Source: Albitalea sp966211955
GTDB lineage: Bacteria; Pseudomonadota; Gammaproteobacteria; Burkholderiales; Burkholderiaceae_C
Reading direction: 5' to 3'
DNA length: 64,000 nt
NCBI GenBank assembly: GCA_966211955.1
Contig: CBIHOF010000002.1
Span: 186,001 to 250,000 of the forward strand
Part shown: in pieces, positions 1 to 8,297 of the stretch
Layout: the number at the start of each line of letters is the position of its first letter
Numbering within the stretch: position 1 is the first letter of the stretch
Notes under the pieces: model-generated
Seen by the model: the letters and a program-made list of their open reading frames with translations, nothing else
Database searches by the model: none
Told to the model about the DNA's origin: nothing
Program-made: the position numbers and the translations under genes

Positions 1-486
1 CCAGGCGGCGAGCATCGTGCCGGGTGCGCCCCACAGCGCCTCGTTGGTCGGGTTGCCGATGTTCGATCTGACGGAAACCTCCAGCCGGTCAGCGACCGCG
101 GCCGAGCGGTTCATGTGCCACAGCACCGTCAGGATGCCGGTTTCGCCCAGGAAGTAGGACGGCACGACAGAGCCCGTGTCGGGCTCCGCCTGGTAGTCGG
201 CGTCAGCCCGTGCCACACCTTCGACGGGGTCGAGGGTGAGATCGACCGCACCTTCGCGCTGGAGGTACCACAACGCCCAAAGCACACCGACGCGTCCGAG
301 GTAGAGGCTCTTGAAGCCGGTGCGTGGCGTGTCGCCTTCGTCGTCGCGCGGATGCACCGGCCACGATTGGTCAGTGCCGCGCTGCTGCTCGATGTCGTGG
401 ACGATCGAGCGCAAGGTCTCGTGCGCGACGAAGGCGTCCCAAGGCGTTGGGTCCAGGGCTTCATGTCGATCGGGTTCGAAGAGCAT
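1..486 (-). CDS. LanC-like protein, N-terminal part (runs off the left edge)
   Basis: The reverse strand is open from an ATG at 486 to the window edge, giving 162 residues. They contain three GxxG-type motifs typical of the alpha/alpha barrel of lanthionine synthetase C-like proteins: LGRVGVLWAL, LGETGILTVLWHM and GAPGTMLAAW. LanC enzymes add Cys thiols to dehydro-amino acids; stand-alone bacterial LanC-like proteins are mostly of unknown role. The Cys/Cys-His zinc ligands lie in the C-terminal half, which is outside the window, so activity cannot be judged. A stop codon 12 bases upstream of this ATG fixes it as the only in-frame ATG. No precursor peptide or LanB/LanM gene is visible. The gene is divergent from the nuclease gene at 627. 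Confidence 0.7.
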   Translation of the reverse strand, partial: MLFEPDRHEALDPTPWDAFVAHETLRSIVHDIEQQRGTDQSWPVHPRDDEGDTPRTGFKSLYLGRVGVLWALWYLQREGAVDLTLDPVEGVARADADYQAEPDTGSVVPSYFLGETGILTVLWHMNRSAAVADRLEVSVRSNIGNPTNEALWGAPGTMLAAW

Positions 487-626
487 GGGCGTGTTTTACA
501 CGACAAGACCACTGCATGGCTGTCTGTCGGATTGACTCATTGGCGATGACGCGTGTTTGTCATTCATCGAGAGGATGATTTCGAGCACGGTGCGAGGCAG
601 CATGGCCATCCTCGGAGGTGCTCGGC

Positions 627-1670
627 ATGAAGGCGAAGACGACGCTATGGATGGTGCTGCTGGCGAGCGCGATGCTCGCGCCGTTTGCGGCTTGCGCATG
701 GGGTCCGCAAGGCCACCAGGCCGTGGGCGCGATCGCTGATGAACTGATCAAGGGCAGCGCCGCGGAGATTCAAGTGAAGGCCATCCTCGGCAGCGTAAGC
801 CTGCAACAGGCCTCGGTCTGGGCAGACTGTGCCAAGGGCGTCACCACCAGTGATGACGTCAACTTCACCTATCACTCCAACAACACCGCCTTCCCCGAAT
901 GTGCCGTGTACGACACGCCGCAGTGGAAGCCCGTCTTCGAGCGCTTCGTCGCCGACAACTGGAAGCAATGCGGCACCGCGCACGACGGCGAGAAGTGCCA
1001 CCACCAGTACCACTACGCCGACATCTCCAACCGGCGCAACCACTACGCCGCCGGCGAGGTCGGCGCGAACACGCACGACGTCGTGCATTCGATCAATGCG
1101 GCCATCGAAGTTCTGCAGGACAAGCCCGCACCGGCGCCGTTCGTCATCCACGACAAGCGCGAGGCGCTGCTGCTGCTCACCCACTACCTGGGCGACATCC
1201 ACCAGCCGCTTCATGTGGAGGCGGTGTACCTGAGCGCGAAGGGGAAGGTGGTGGATCCTGATGCGATCGGCTATCACGCCGCCAATGACACGTCGGGTGG
1301 CAACGCCATCGTGGATGGATCGGAGAAGCTGCATCACGAATGGGATGCGATCCCGAGCGAGCTGGAAGTGGGCGGCAGCGGCTTCGACAATCTGGTGGCG
1401 CGAGCGCGCACGGTGGCCATCACCAAGGGTGCGATGGCGACTTGGTCGACGACCTGGGCCACCGACACCATCGACGCCGGCCACGTGGCCTTCACCGGCC
1501 TGCATTTCACGGCCAAGCCACCGCATGCGGGCAAGCCGCAATGGGCGGTGACGGGCACGCATGCGGCTGCGTACAAGTCGCACGCACAGGCGTTGAAGGA
1601 GCAGCAGTTGTCCGACGCGGGGGCGCGGTTGGCCGATGTGCTGAAGGCGGTTTGGCCGGATGGGCCTTGA
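627..1670 (+). CDS. Secreted S1/P1-type zinc nuclease
   Basis: 347 residues. The first ~24 form a signal peptide ending AACA, so the mature protein would begin Trp-Gly-Pro-Gln-Gly-His. That places Trp1 and His6, the first two zinc ligands of the S1/P1 nuclease family, exactly where expected. The other ligands can also be traced: Asp67 (VWADC), His83 (TYHSN), the His-x3-Asp-x5-His run in THYLGDIHQPLH (186-196), and the His/Asp pair in LHHEWD. The family cleaves single-stranded DNA and RNA and removes 3' phosphates using three zinc ions. This protein is probably periplasmic or secreted. I chose ATG 627 over a GTG at 618 because GGAGG lies eight bases before it. It appears monocistronic. Confidence 0.88.
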   Translation: MKAKTTLWMVLLASAMLAPFAACAWGPQGHQAVGAIADELIKGSAAEIQVKAILGSVSLQQASVWADCAKGVTTSDDVNFTYHSNNTAFPECAVYDTPQWKPVFERFVADNWKQCGTAHDGEKCHHQYHYADISNRRNHYAAGEVGANTHDVVHSINAAIEVLQDKPAPAPFVIHDKREALLLLTHYLGDIHQPLHVEAVYLSAKGKVVDPDAIGYHAANDTSGGNAIVDGSEKLHHEWDAIPSELEVGGSGFDNLVARARTVAITKGAMATWSTTWATDTIDAGHVAFTGLHFTAKPPHAGKPQWAVTGTHAAAYKSHAQALKEQQLSDAGARLADVLKAVWPDGP

Positions 1671-1856
1671 ACGAAGAGTCACTGAACGTCATGGGTCGCC
1701 GCGGGGTCAATGACGGACTACAGCGGAAGGCCGTGCGGCATGAATGAGTTGGGCGGTGACCGTTGCCGACCCAAGGCCGTCGTTGCATCCTCCGGACTAA
1801 TGGTCGGATAGCCGTCGCTCGGATCGCTCCGCACACCCGGCCCAAGAGCGGCTTGC

Positions 1857-1884
1857 TTGCGTCGCGACGCTCAACCTGTAGACT
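1857..1884 (+). promoter_or_regulatory. Possible promoter of the MocR gene at 1939
   Basis: A TTGCGT hexamer and a TAGACT hexamer are separated by 16 bases, upstream of the MocR start. The match to sigma-70 consensus is only partial, so this is a weak prediction. The rest of the 1671-1938 gap shows no gene. Confidence 0.22.
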
Positions 1885-1938
1885 GGGGCACGCTCCCCTA
1901 CGCTGCCAGCAGTTGGGCTGAGGCGCGGTGCTGCCACC

Positions 1939-3405
1939 ATGCCAACGTCTCCCACCGCCGCCCCCGTTGCGAGGTACGAACTGCTGGCTCGAGAACTCGA
2001 GCAACAGATCGCTGCCGGGGTGCTACGCCCCGGGGATCGCTTGCCTTCCGTCCGCCAGACGCGTGCAAGTCGTGGCATGAGCCCCAGCACGGTTTTCCAG
2101 GCCTATTACCTGCTCGAGTCGCGCGGCCTGGTCCGCGCCGCACCCAGGTCGGGTTACTTCGTCGCTGCACGTGCTGGCGGCGTACTGCTCGCCGAGCCGC
2201 AAACTTCGGAGCCGCAGTCCGGATCCCGGCCCGTCGAGGTCAACGACCTGATCTACGCGTGTCTCGGCATGGCGCGCGCTCGCGACATCGTGCCCTTCGG
2301 TTCCGCGTTCCCGAGCCCCACCTTGTTTCCCCTCGATCGACTGCGCCGCGCGCTGGTCTCGAGCACCCGGCGGCTCGAACCCTGGGCCATGGTCGAGGAC
2401 CTGCCACCGGGCAACCTGCGCCTCAAGCGTGAGATTGCCAAGCGCTATCTGCGCCAGGGCCTGGCCGTGCCCACCGACGAGATCGTGCTGACCCACGGCG
2501 CGATGGAAGCGCTGAACCTGTGCCTGAACGCCGTGACGAGGCCGGGTGATGCGGTGGTGGTCGAGTCCCCGACCTTCTACGTGGCGTTGCAGGCGCTGCA
2601 GCGCCTGGGCCTGCGCGCCATCGAAGTGCCGACCCATGTGCGCGAGGGTATCGACCTCGGCCGTCTGGCACAGGTCATCGAGCTCTACCGCCCGAAGGCC
2701 TGCTGGCTGATGACGACGTTTCAGAACCCGCTCGGCAGCCTGATGCCCGAGACGAAAAAGCGCGACCTCGTCGAACTGCTCGCGCGCCACGACCTGCCGC
2801 TGATCGAAGACGACGTCTATGCCGAGCTCTACGAAGGCCAGGTGGCGCCGCTGCCGGCCAAGGCCTACGACCGCCGCGGCCTGGTGCTGCACTGCTCATC
2901 GTTCTCGAAGTGCCTGGCGCCGGGCTACCGCGTCGGCTGGGCCGCGCCCGGCCGGCTGGCGCGCGAGGTTGAGCGGCTAAAGCTGATGACGAGCCTGTCC
3001 GGGTCGATCCCGGTGCAGGCGGCCCTGGCCGAGTACCTGCAAGAAGGCGGCTACGACCGCCACCTGCGCAGCCTGCGCCTGTCTCTGCGGACGCAGCGCG
3101 AGAGCCTGTTCGACGCGGTGAACCGGAACTTTCCGGACGGGACGAAGGTGGTGCGGCCGGCCGGCGGTTACTTCGTGTGGGTCGAATTGCCCGCCGGGGT
3201 TGATGCGATGGCGCTGCACCGTGCCGCGCTGGCACAGCGCATCAGCCTGGCCCCGGGGCCCATGTTCTCAGCCCGTGCCGAGTTCCAGCACCACATCCGG
3301 CTGACCTGCGGCCAGCACTGGGACGAGGCGCTGGAGCGCGCCATGCGCACCCTGGCGCGGCTGGTCGACGACGCACCGCGCTCAGACACCCCTGCACAGC
3401 CTTGA
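1939..3405 (+). CDS. MocR/PdxR-type regulator (GntR HTH fused to aminotransferase fold)
   Basis: 488 residues. A GntR-type winged helix spans about residues 10-80 (YELLARELEQQIAAGVLRPGDRLPSVR, then SPSTVFQAYYLLESRGL). A class I aminotransferase-like domain runs from about 110 to the end. The PLP-binding lysine is K324 in CSSFSKCLAPGYRVGW, and the IEDDVYAELY loop is intact. MocR proteins sense PLP or amino-acid-derived ligands and control nearby genes. Its target is not obvious, since the downstream signalling operon starts 94 bases later on the same strand. It closely resembles the protein encoded at 13438-14847 over its whole length, so the two are paralogues. Start ATG 1939 gives a short Pro/Ala-rich lead-in before the HTH. 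Confidence 0.88.
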   Translation: MPTSPTAAPVARYELLARELEQQIAAGVLRPGDRLPSVRQTRASRGMSPSTVFQAYYLLESRGLVRAAPRSGYFVAARAGGVLLAEPQTSEPQSGSRPVEVNDLIYACLGMARARDIVPFGSAFPSPTLFPLDRLRRALVSSTRRLEPWAMVEDLPPGNLRLKREIAKRYLRQGLAVPTDEIVLTHGAMEALNLCLNAVTRPGDAVVVESPTFYVALQALQRLGLRAIEVPTHVREGIDLGRLAQVIELYRPKACWLMTTFQNPLGSLMPETKKRDLVELLARHDLPLIEDDVYAELYEGQVAPLPAKAYDRRGLVLHCSSFSKCLAPGYRVGWAAPGRLAREVERLKLMTSLSGSIPVQAALAEYLQEGGYDRHLRSLRLSLRTQRESLFDAVNRNFPDGTKVVRPAGGYFVWVELPAGVDAMALHRAALAQRISLAPGPMFSARAEFQHHIRLTCGQHWDEALERAMRTLARLVDDAPRSDTPAQP

Positions 3406-3499
3406 TCTGATCCGGTCGCCCAGGCCGGCAACTGCTCACGCCGCCGGAGCAGGCTGCCCGGCAGACTGACGGCATGTCGAAACCCGAGCCATTCTGTCC

Positions 3500-6400
3500 A
3501 TGCTGCGCTGCAAGCCCGCGTTGACGCTGGCGGCAGCCAGCCCCGTGCCGCCAGACTCAGAGCGCGCCTTGCACGAGGTGCTGGATCGGCTGGGGCCTTC
3601 CATCTTCGCCGGCTTGCTCGACACCCAGGGTGTGCTGCGCTACGCCAACCAGGCGGCGCTGCAGGCCATCGACAGCACATTGGATCAAGTGCTCGGCAGG
3701 CGCTTCGACACCACGCCCTGGTGGCAGGGCTGCGAGCTGTCGCAACGGCGGCTGCAGCAGGCGCTGGCAAAGGCGCTGCGCGGCGAGGCCTCGCGCTTCG
3801 ACGTGCGCGTGGCCACCAGCAGTGGCGCGACGCTGGCGATGGACTTTTCGCTGCTGCCACTCTTCGGCGCGGATGGCGAAGTGGCGTGGCTGATCCCGTC
3901 GGCGCGCGACGTGACCGAACGCGAGCAGGCCCAACACCAGCTCCTGCTGACCCGCCATGCCGTCGAACAGGCCAACGACGCGTTGTTCCAGGTCGGGCCC
4001 GACGGCGCCTTTCGCGATGCCAACGCAGCGGCCTGCCGGCTGCTGGGCCTGGAACGCGAGCAACTGCTGCGGCTGCGGGTGCCCGACATCGACACGCAGA
4101 CCGACGACGCGCATTGGCCGCAGCGCTGGCGCGAGTTGCATGAACGCGGTTCCCTGCGTTTCGAGACCAGCGTTCGTCACCAGCAGGGCCATGAGATTCC
4201 GGTCGACGTCTCCGTCAGCTTTGTCACGAGTGACGGTGAGACCTTCGCCCACGTCTGCATCGACGACTTGCGTGATCGACGTGCCGCCGAACGGCGCATC
4301 CAGCAGTTGCTGCAGTTCGACGAACTGACAGGTCTGCCGAACCGCCAGCTGCTCTTCGAGCGGCTGGGTGCGACCTTGCAGACGAGCGCGGAGACCGTGG
4401 TGCTGGTGCTGGAGCTCGACCGCTTCAAGCGCATCAACGACGGCCTCGGCCCGCACATCGGCGACGCGGTACTGCGCGAAGCGGCACAGCGCATCGCCGC
4501 CACCGTGTGCACCACCGACCTGGTGGCGCGACGCGGCGGCGACGAGTTCGTGATCGTGATGCCAGCCCCGTCGGCATCGACGCTGTACACGGCACAGGCG
4601 CTGCTCGACGGCATCGCCCGACCGATGACGGTCGAGGGGCACGAGATCCACGTCACCTGCAGCATCGGCATCGCCACGGCACCCGCCGACGGCGACCGCG
4701 CCGACACCCTGCTGCGCCGCGCCAACGCCGCACTGCACCAGGCCAAGCTGCTGGGCCGCAACCAGGTCAGCGTCTATGCCGGTGCACCGCACGACGACGA
4801 CCCCGAGCGGCTGGCCCTGGAGACCGCGCTGCGCCATGCGCTGCGCGAGGAGCAGCTCGATCTGCACTACCAGCCGCAGATGGATCTCATGCATGGCCGC
4901 ATCGTCGGCGTCGAGGCCCTGTTGCGCTGGCAGCACCCGACGCTGGGCCGCATCGCGCCGGATCGTTTCATCCCGATCGCCGAAGAGACCGGCCTGATCG
5001 TCGCCATCGGCGACTGGGCGCTGCGCCGCGCCATCGAGCAGGCAGCGGCCTGGCAGCGTGCCGGGCTGCCAGCGCTGCGCATGGCGGTCAACCTGTCGGC
5101 GCGCCAGTTGATGCAGCCGGACCTGGCGCAGCGCATCGAAGGCCTACTTGCTGCTTCAGGCCTCGACCCGCGGCTGTTTGGCGTCGAGGTCACCGAGAGC
5201 ATGCTGATCGCCAACTTCGATCAGGCGGTGCTGCACCTGCAAGCGCTACGTGCGCTCGGCGTCGAGGTGTCGCTCGACGACTTCGGTACCGGCTACTCCA
5301 GCCTGAGCTACCTGCGCCGGCTGCCGGTGGACGTGGTCAAGATCGACCGCTCGCTGGTACCCGACGTCACCGCGCCGGCAGAAGATGTGTCGATCACGCG
5401 CGCCATCATCACGATGGCGCACAGCCTGCGGATGAAGGTGCTCGCTGAAGGCGTCGAGAGCGAAGGCCAGGCGGCGCTGCTGGTTGCCAACCAGTGCGAT
5501 CAGATGCAGGGTTACTGGTTCAGCGCCGCGCTGCCGTCGGCGGCGGTCGAGGCGATGCTGCGCGACGGCCGCCAGATCGACCCGGCGCTGCTGGGCCGGC
5601 GGTCGCGGCAGCGCACCTTGCTGCTGGTCGACGACGAGGAGAACATCGTCGCCGCGCTGCGCCGGCTGCTGCGCGTCGAAGGCTGGCTGGTGCTCAGCGC
5701 CACCAGCGCCGAACAGGCGCTGCAGCTGATGGCACGGCACGAGGTCGACGTGATCCTGTCCGACCAGCGCATGCCGGGCATGACCGGCGTCGAACTGCTG
5801 CGCCGTGCGAAGGAGCTGTACCCCCACACGATCCGGCTGGTGCTGTCGGGCTACACCGAGCTGCAGTCGATCACCGACGCGATCAACGAGGGAGCGATCT
5901 ACAAGTTCCTCGCCAAGCCCTGGGACGACGAGCAGCTGCGGGGCCATCTGCGCGAGGCCTTCGCCTTGAAGGAGATGGCCGACCAGAACCGCCGCCTCGA
6001 CCGGGAGGTGCAGGCCGCCAACCGGGAACTGGCCGAACTGAACGGGCGGCTGCAGTCGCTGCTGAGTGCACAGCGCGAGCAAAACGAGCGCGAGGTCGGC
6101 AGTCGCGAGGCGGCGCAGGAACTGCTGGATGCCGTGCCGGTGCCCGTGTTCGGCATCGACGACGAAGGCCTGCTGGTGTTTGCCAACGCACCGGCCCAGG
6201 CGCTGTGCGGACTGGGTGCTGACGTGCTGGGCGCGCCGGCGACCGAGCAGCTGCCGCAGGCCTTGCTGCCAGCGCTGAAGGGTGACTCCATGCTGATCAC
6301 GCTCGCCGGGCGCCGCTGGTGGGCCATGAGCAGGCTCTTGAGCGGCAACGCCCGCGGCCGGCTCCTGGTACTGCTGCCGCAAGCCAGGGCTTCGACATGA
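3500..6400 (+). CDS. PAS-PAS-GGDEF-EAL-REC-PAS signalling protein (c-di-GMP turnover)
   Basis: 966 residues without membrane segments. Order: PAS about 15-140, PAS about 150-265, GGDEF about 275-430 with intact GGDEF at 346-350, EAL from about 445 with E472-A-L, a receiver from about 705-830, a coiled coil, and a C-terminal PAS-like part. The EAL residues NLSAR, EVTES, DDFGTGYSS, KIDRS, AEGVES and MQGYWF are all present, so phosphodiesterase activity is plausible. The GGDEF inhibitory RxxD site is replaced by CTTD. The receiver carries D711 and phospho-acceptor D755. A receiver placed after the catalytic domains is unusual; phosphorylation by the kinase at 7401 could switch cyclase and esterase output. 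The stop overlaps the next start (ATGA). Confidence 0.9.
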   Translation: MLRCKPALTLAAASPVPPDSERALHEVLDRLGPSIFAGLLDTQGVLRYANQAALQAIDSTLDQVLGRRFDTTPWWQGCELSQRRLQQALAKALRGEASRFDVRVATSSGATLAMDFSLLPLFGADGEVAWLIPSARDVTEREQAQHQLLLTRHAVEQANDALFQVGPDGAFRDANAAACRLLGLEREQLLRLRVPDIDTQTDDAHWPQRWRELHERGSLRFETSVRHQQGHEIPVDVSVSFVTSDGETFAHVCIDDLRDRRAAERRIQQLLQFDELTGLPNRQLLFERLGATLQTSAETVVLVLELDRFKRINDGLGPHIGDAVLREAAQRIAATVCTTDLVARRGGDEFVIVMPAPSASTLYTAQALLDGIARPMTVEGHEIHVTCSIGIATAPADGDRADTLLRRANAALHQAKLLGRNQVSVYAGAPHDDDPERLALETALRHALREEQLDLHYQPQMDLMHGRIVGVEALLRWQHPTLGRIAPDRFIPIAEETGLIVAIGDWALRRAIEQAAAWQRAGLPALRMAVNLSARQLMQPDLAQRIEGLLAASGLDPRLFGVEVTESMLIANFDQAVLHLQALRALGVEVSLDDFGTGYSSLSYLRRLPVDVVKIDRSLVPDVTAPAEDVSITRAIITMAHSLRMKVLAEGVESEGQAALLVANQCDQMQGYWFSAALPSAAVEAMLRDGRQIDPALLGRRSRQRTLLLVDDEENIVAALRRLLRVEGWLVLSATSAEQALQLMARHEVDVILSDQRMPGMTGVELLRRAKELYPHTIRLVLSGYTELQSITDAINEGAIYKFLAKPWDDEQLRGHLREAFALKEMADQNRRLDREVQAANRELAELNGRLQSLLSAQREQNEREVGSREAAQELLDAVPVPVFGIDDEGLLVFANAPAQALCGLGADVLGAPATEQLPQALLPALKGDSMLITLAGRRWWAMSRLLSGNARGRLLVLLPQARAST

Positions 6401-6546
6401 GCGGCCCGGCCGTTCCCGACGCGTTGCCGATGGCGCCGGTGGTGCCGGTGGCGCTGGCGCACCTGTTCCGCCACAGCCTGCGCGACGGTCGTGTGCACCC
6501 GCTGCTGCACGTCGTGCAGCGCTATCGCCAGGCGTCGCCCCGATGA
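6397..6546 (+). CDS. 49-residue protein of unknown function inside the signalling operon
   Basis: A 49-codon frame starts in the ATGA overlap with the upstream gene and ends in an ATGA overlap with the HDOD gene. Such back-to-back four-base overlaps match the other junctions of this operon and argue that it is translated. The product (MSGPAVPDALPMAP, then ALAHLFRHSLRDGRVHPLLHVVQRYRQ) has a hydrophobic/Pro start and a basic, probably helical second half, with no membrane segment. I do not recognise a family. It could be a small partner of the neighbouring enzymes, or just a coupling device that keeps ribosomes moving from 6400 to 6543. Confidence 0.5.
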   Translation: MSGPAVPDALPMAPVVPVALAHLFRHSLRDGRVHPLLHVVQRYRQASPR

Positions 6547-7394
6547 CCACGGCCGTTCGGCCGATTGCCCGCGACGAGCTGCTCGCCGCGCTGCGCGACC
6601 TGCCCGCGCTGCCTTCGGTGGTGCTCGAACTGGTCGAGTCGCTCGGCCACGAGGAGCTCAGCGCAGCGCAGTACGCGGCCAAGATTTCGCGCGACCAGGC
6701 ACTGGCCGCCAAGACGCTGCGCCTGGCCAACTCCGCGTTCTACGGGCGCGGCCGGCAGGTGCGCTCGGTGGCCGAGGCGATCAGTGTGCTGGGCCTGCGC
6801 ACGGTGCGCGGTGTCGTCACGGCCGCCGGCCTCGCAGGCAGTTTTCGGCGACACCCGGGCTTCGACCAAGACACCTTCTGGCGCCACTCGATCGGCAGTG
6901 CCTTGTGTGCGCAGGTGCTGGCCGGCGAGCTGCGGCGCACCGATGCCGACCTGGCGTTCACGGTCGGGCTGCTGCACGACATCGGCCGCCTGGCGCTGGC
7001 CAGCGCGTTTGCGCCAGCCTATGCCGAGGCCGAACAGTGGCGGCGCGACAACGACTGCCTCGCCTGCGAGGCCGAGCGCGCCGTGCTCGGCATCGATCAC
7101 GCCGAGGTCGGCGGGCTGATCGCACGGCAGTGGAACTTCGCGCCGGCCATCGTCGATGCCATCCGCGAGCACCACGCACCGCCGGCCGACGCCGGGCTCA
7201 CGCTGACGGGCATCGCCCATGTGGCCGATGCCATCGCGCACGCCCTGGGCCTGGCCGGTGACGCCGACGAGGCGGTGCCAACGCTGGTGCTGCCGGTCTG
7301 GGCCGCCTGCCGCCTGGACGATGCGGCCTGCATGCGGCTGTTCGTGCACACCGAGACGCAGTTCCAGACACTGTGCGAAGCGCTGTTTCACTAA
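6543..7394 (+). CDS. HDOD domain protein
   Basis: 283 residues. The HDOD domain covers roughly residues 8-205: LPALPSVVLELVESL, LRLANSAFYGR, VLGLRTVRGVVTAAGL, FWRHSIGSALCAQVLA and LLHDIGRLALASAF. HDOD is a metal-free relative of HD phosphohydrolases and usually acts as an output or scaffold module in signalling. The remaining ~75 residues are probably helical. The gene starts in an ATGA overlap and is followed six bases later by the kinase gene, so the products are made together. No enzymatic activity should be assumed. Confidence 0.88.
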   Translation: MTTAVRPIARDELLAALRDLPALPSVVLELVESLGHEELSAAQYAAKISRDQALAAKTLRLANSAFYGRGRQVRSVAEAISVLGLRTVRGVVTAAGLAGSFRRHPGFDQDTFWRHSIGSALCAQVLAGELRRTDADLAFTVGLLHDIGRLALASAFAPAYAEAEQWRRDNDCLACEAERAVLGIDHAEVGGLIARQWNFAPAIVDAIREHHAPPADAGLTLTGIAHVADAIAHALGLAGDADEAVPTLVLPVWAACRLDDAACMRLFVHTETQFQTLCEALFH

Positions 7395-7400
7395 AACGCC

Positions 7401-8297
7401 ATGACCGAATCCGAACTCATCTCGCTGCAGCGCGCGAACGAGGAGCTGCGCGCGCTGAATGAGAGTCTGCGCAGCGCGCAGCACCAGTTGCTGCAGGCCG
7501 AACGGCTGGCGTCGATCGGGCAGCTCGCCGCCGGCGTGGCGCACGAGATCAACAACCCGATCGGCTACGTGTTCTCGAACTTCGGCACGCTGGAAGCCTA
7601 TCTCGAGCGCCTGTTCGAGATGCTCGAAGCCTACGAGCAGGCCGAAGCGGCGCTGGCCGACAGCGTCATCGCGGCGCAGCTGGCGGCCCTGCGTGCGCGC
7701 GTCGAACTCGACTACCTGAAGCAGGACATCCCGGCGCTGATGGGCGAGTCGAAGGAAGGCCTGTCGCGCGTGCGCAAGATCGTGCAGGACCTGAAGGACT
7801 TTTCGCGTGTGGACACCGCCCAGGAGTGGGTCTGGGCCTCGCTGCACCAGGGCATCGACTCGACGCTGAACATTGTCGCCAACGAGATCAAGTACCGGGC
7901 CGACGTGAAGCGCGAGTACGGCGCCTTGCCCGACATCGAATGCCTGCCGTCGGAGCTGAACCAGGTGTTCCTGAACCTGCTCGTCAACGCGGCCCATGCG
8001 ATCGGCCCGCAGCGTGGCCTGATCGTCGTGCGCAGCGGCGACGCCGGGGACAAGGTCTGGGTCGAGGTCGAGGACAACGGCAGCGGCATCGCACCCGAAC
8101 ACCTGGCGCGCGTCTTCGACCCCTTCTTCACCACCAAGCCGGTCGGCCGGGGCACCGGCCTGGGTCTGTCGCTGGCCTATGGCATCGTGCAGAAGCACCA
8201 GGGCCGCATCGACGTGCGCAGCGAACCGGGCCGCGGCACGTGTTTCCGCGTCACGCTGCCGGTGCGGCGACCTGGCGTCGAAGGAGCTACCGCATGA
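7401..8297 (+). CDS. Soluble sensor histidine kinase
   Basis: 298 residues and no membrane segment. A short coiled coil (residues 5-35) leads into the H-box GVAHEINNPIGYVFSN, with His48 as the likely phosphorylated residue. A long helical insert follows, then the ATPase: N-box NQVFLNLLVNAAHAI, G1 VEDNGSGI, F-box FDPFFTTK, and G2 GRGTGLGLSLAYGIV. With no sensor domain of its own it probably reads signals through partners such as the PAS or HDOD proteins upstream. It is the only kinase in an operon encoding three receivers, so it is the likely donor to all of them. Its stop overlaps the next start (ATGA). Confidence 0.92.
   Translation: MTESELISLQRANEELRALNESLRSAQHQLLQAERLASIGQLAAGVAHEINNPIGYVFSNFGTLEAYLERLFEMLEAYEQAEAALADSVIAAQLAALRARVELDYLKQDIPALMGESKEGLSRVRKIVQDLKDFSRVDTAQEWVWASLHQGIDSTLNIVANEIKYRADVKREYGALPDIECLPSELNQVFLNLLVNAAHAIGPQRGLIVVRSGDAGDKVWVEVEDNGSGIAPEHLARVFDPFFTTKPVGRGTGLGLSLAYGIVQKHQGRIDVRSEPGRGTCFRVTLPVRRPGVEGATA

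Noticed and set aside
571..613. Inverted repeat GAGGATG ... CATCCTC before the nuclease gene
   Set aside because: The 7-base arms are about 30 bases apart in GC-rich DNA, so a chance match is likely.
645..1682. 345-codon open frame opposite the nuclease gene
   Set aside because: The plus-strand protein has all zinc ligands and a signal peptide, while this frame has no recognisable domain.
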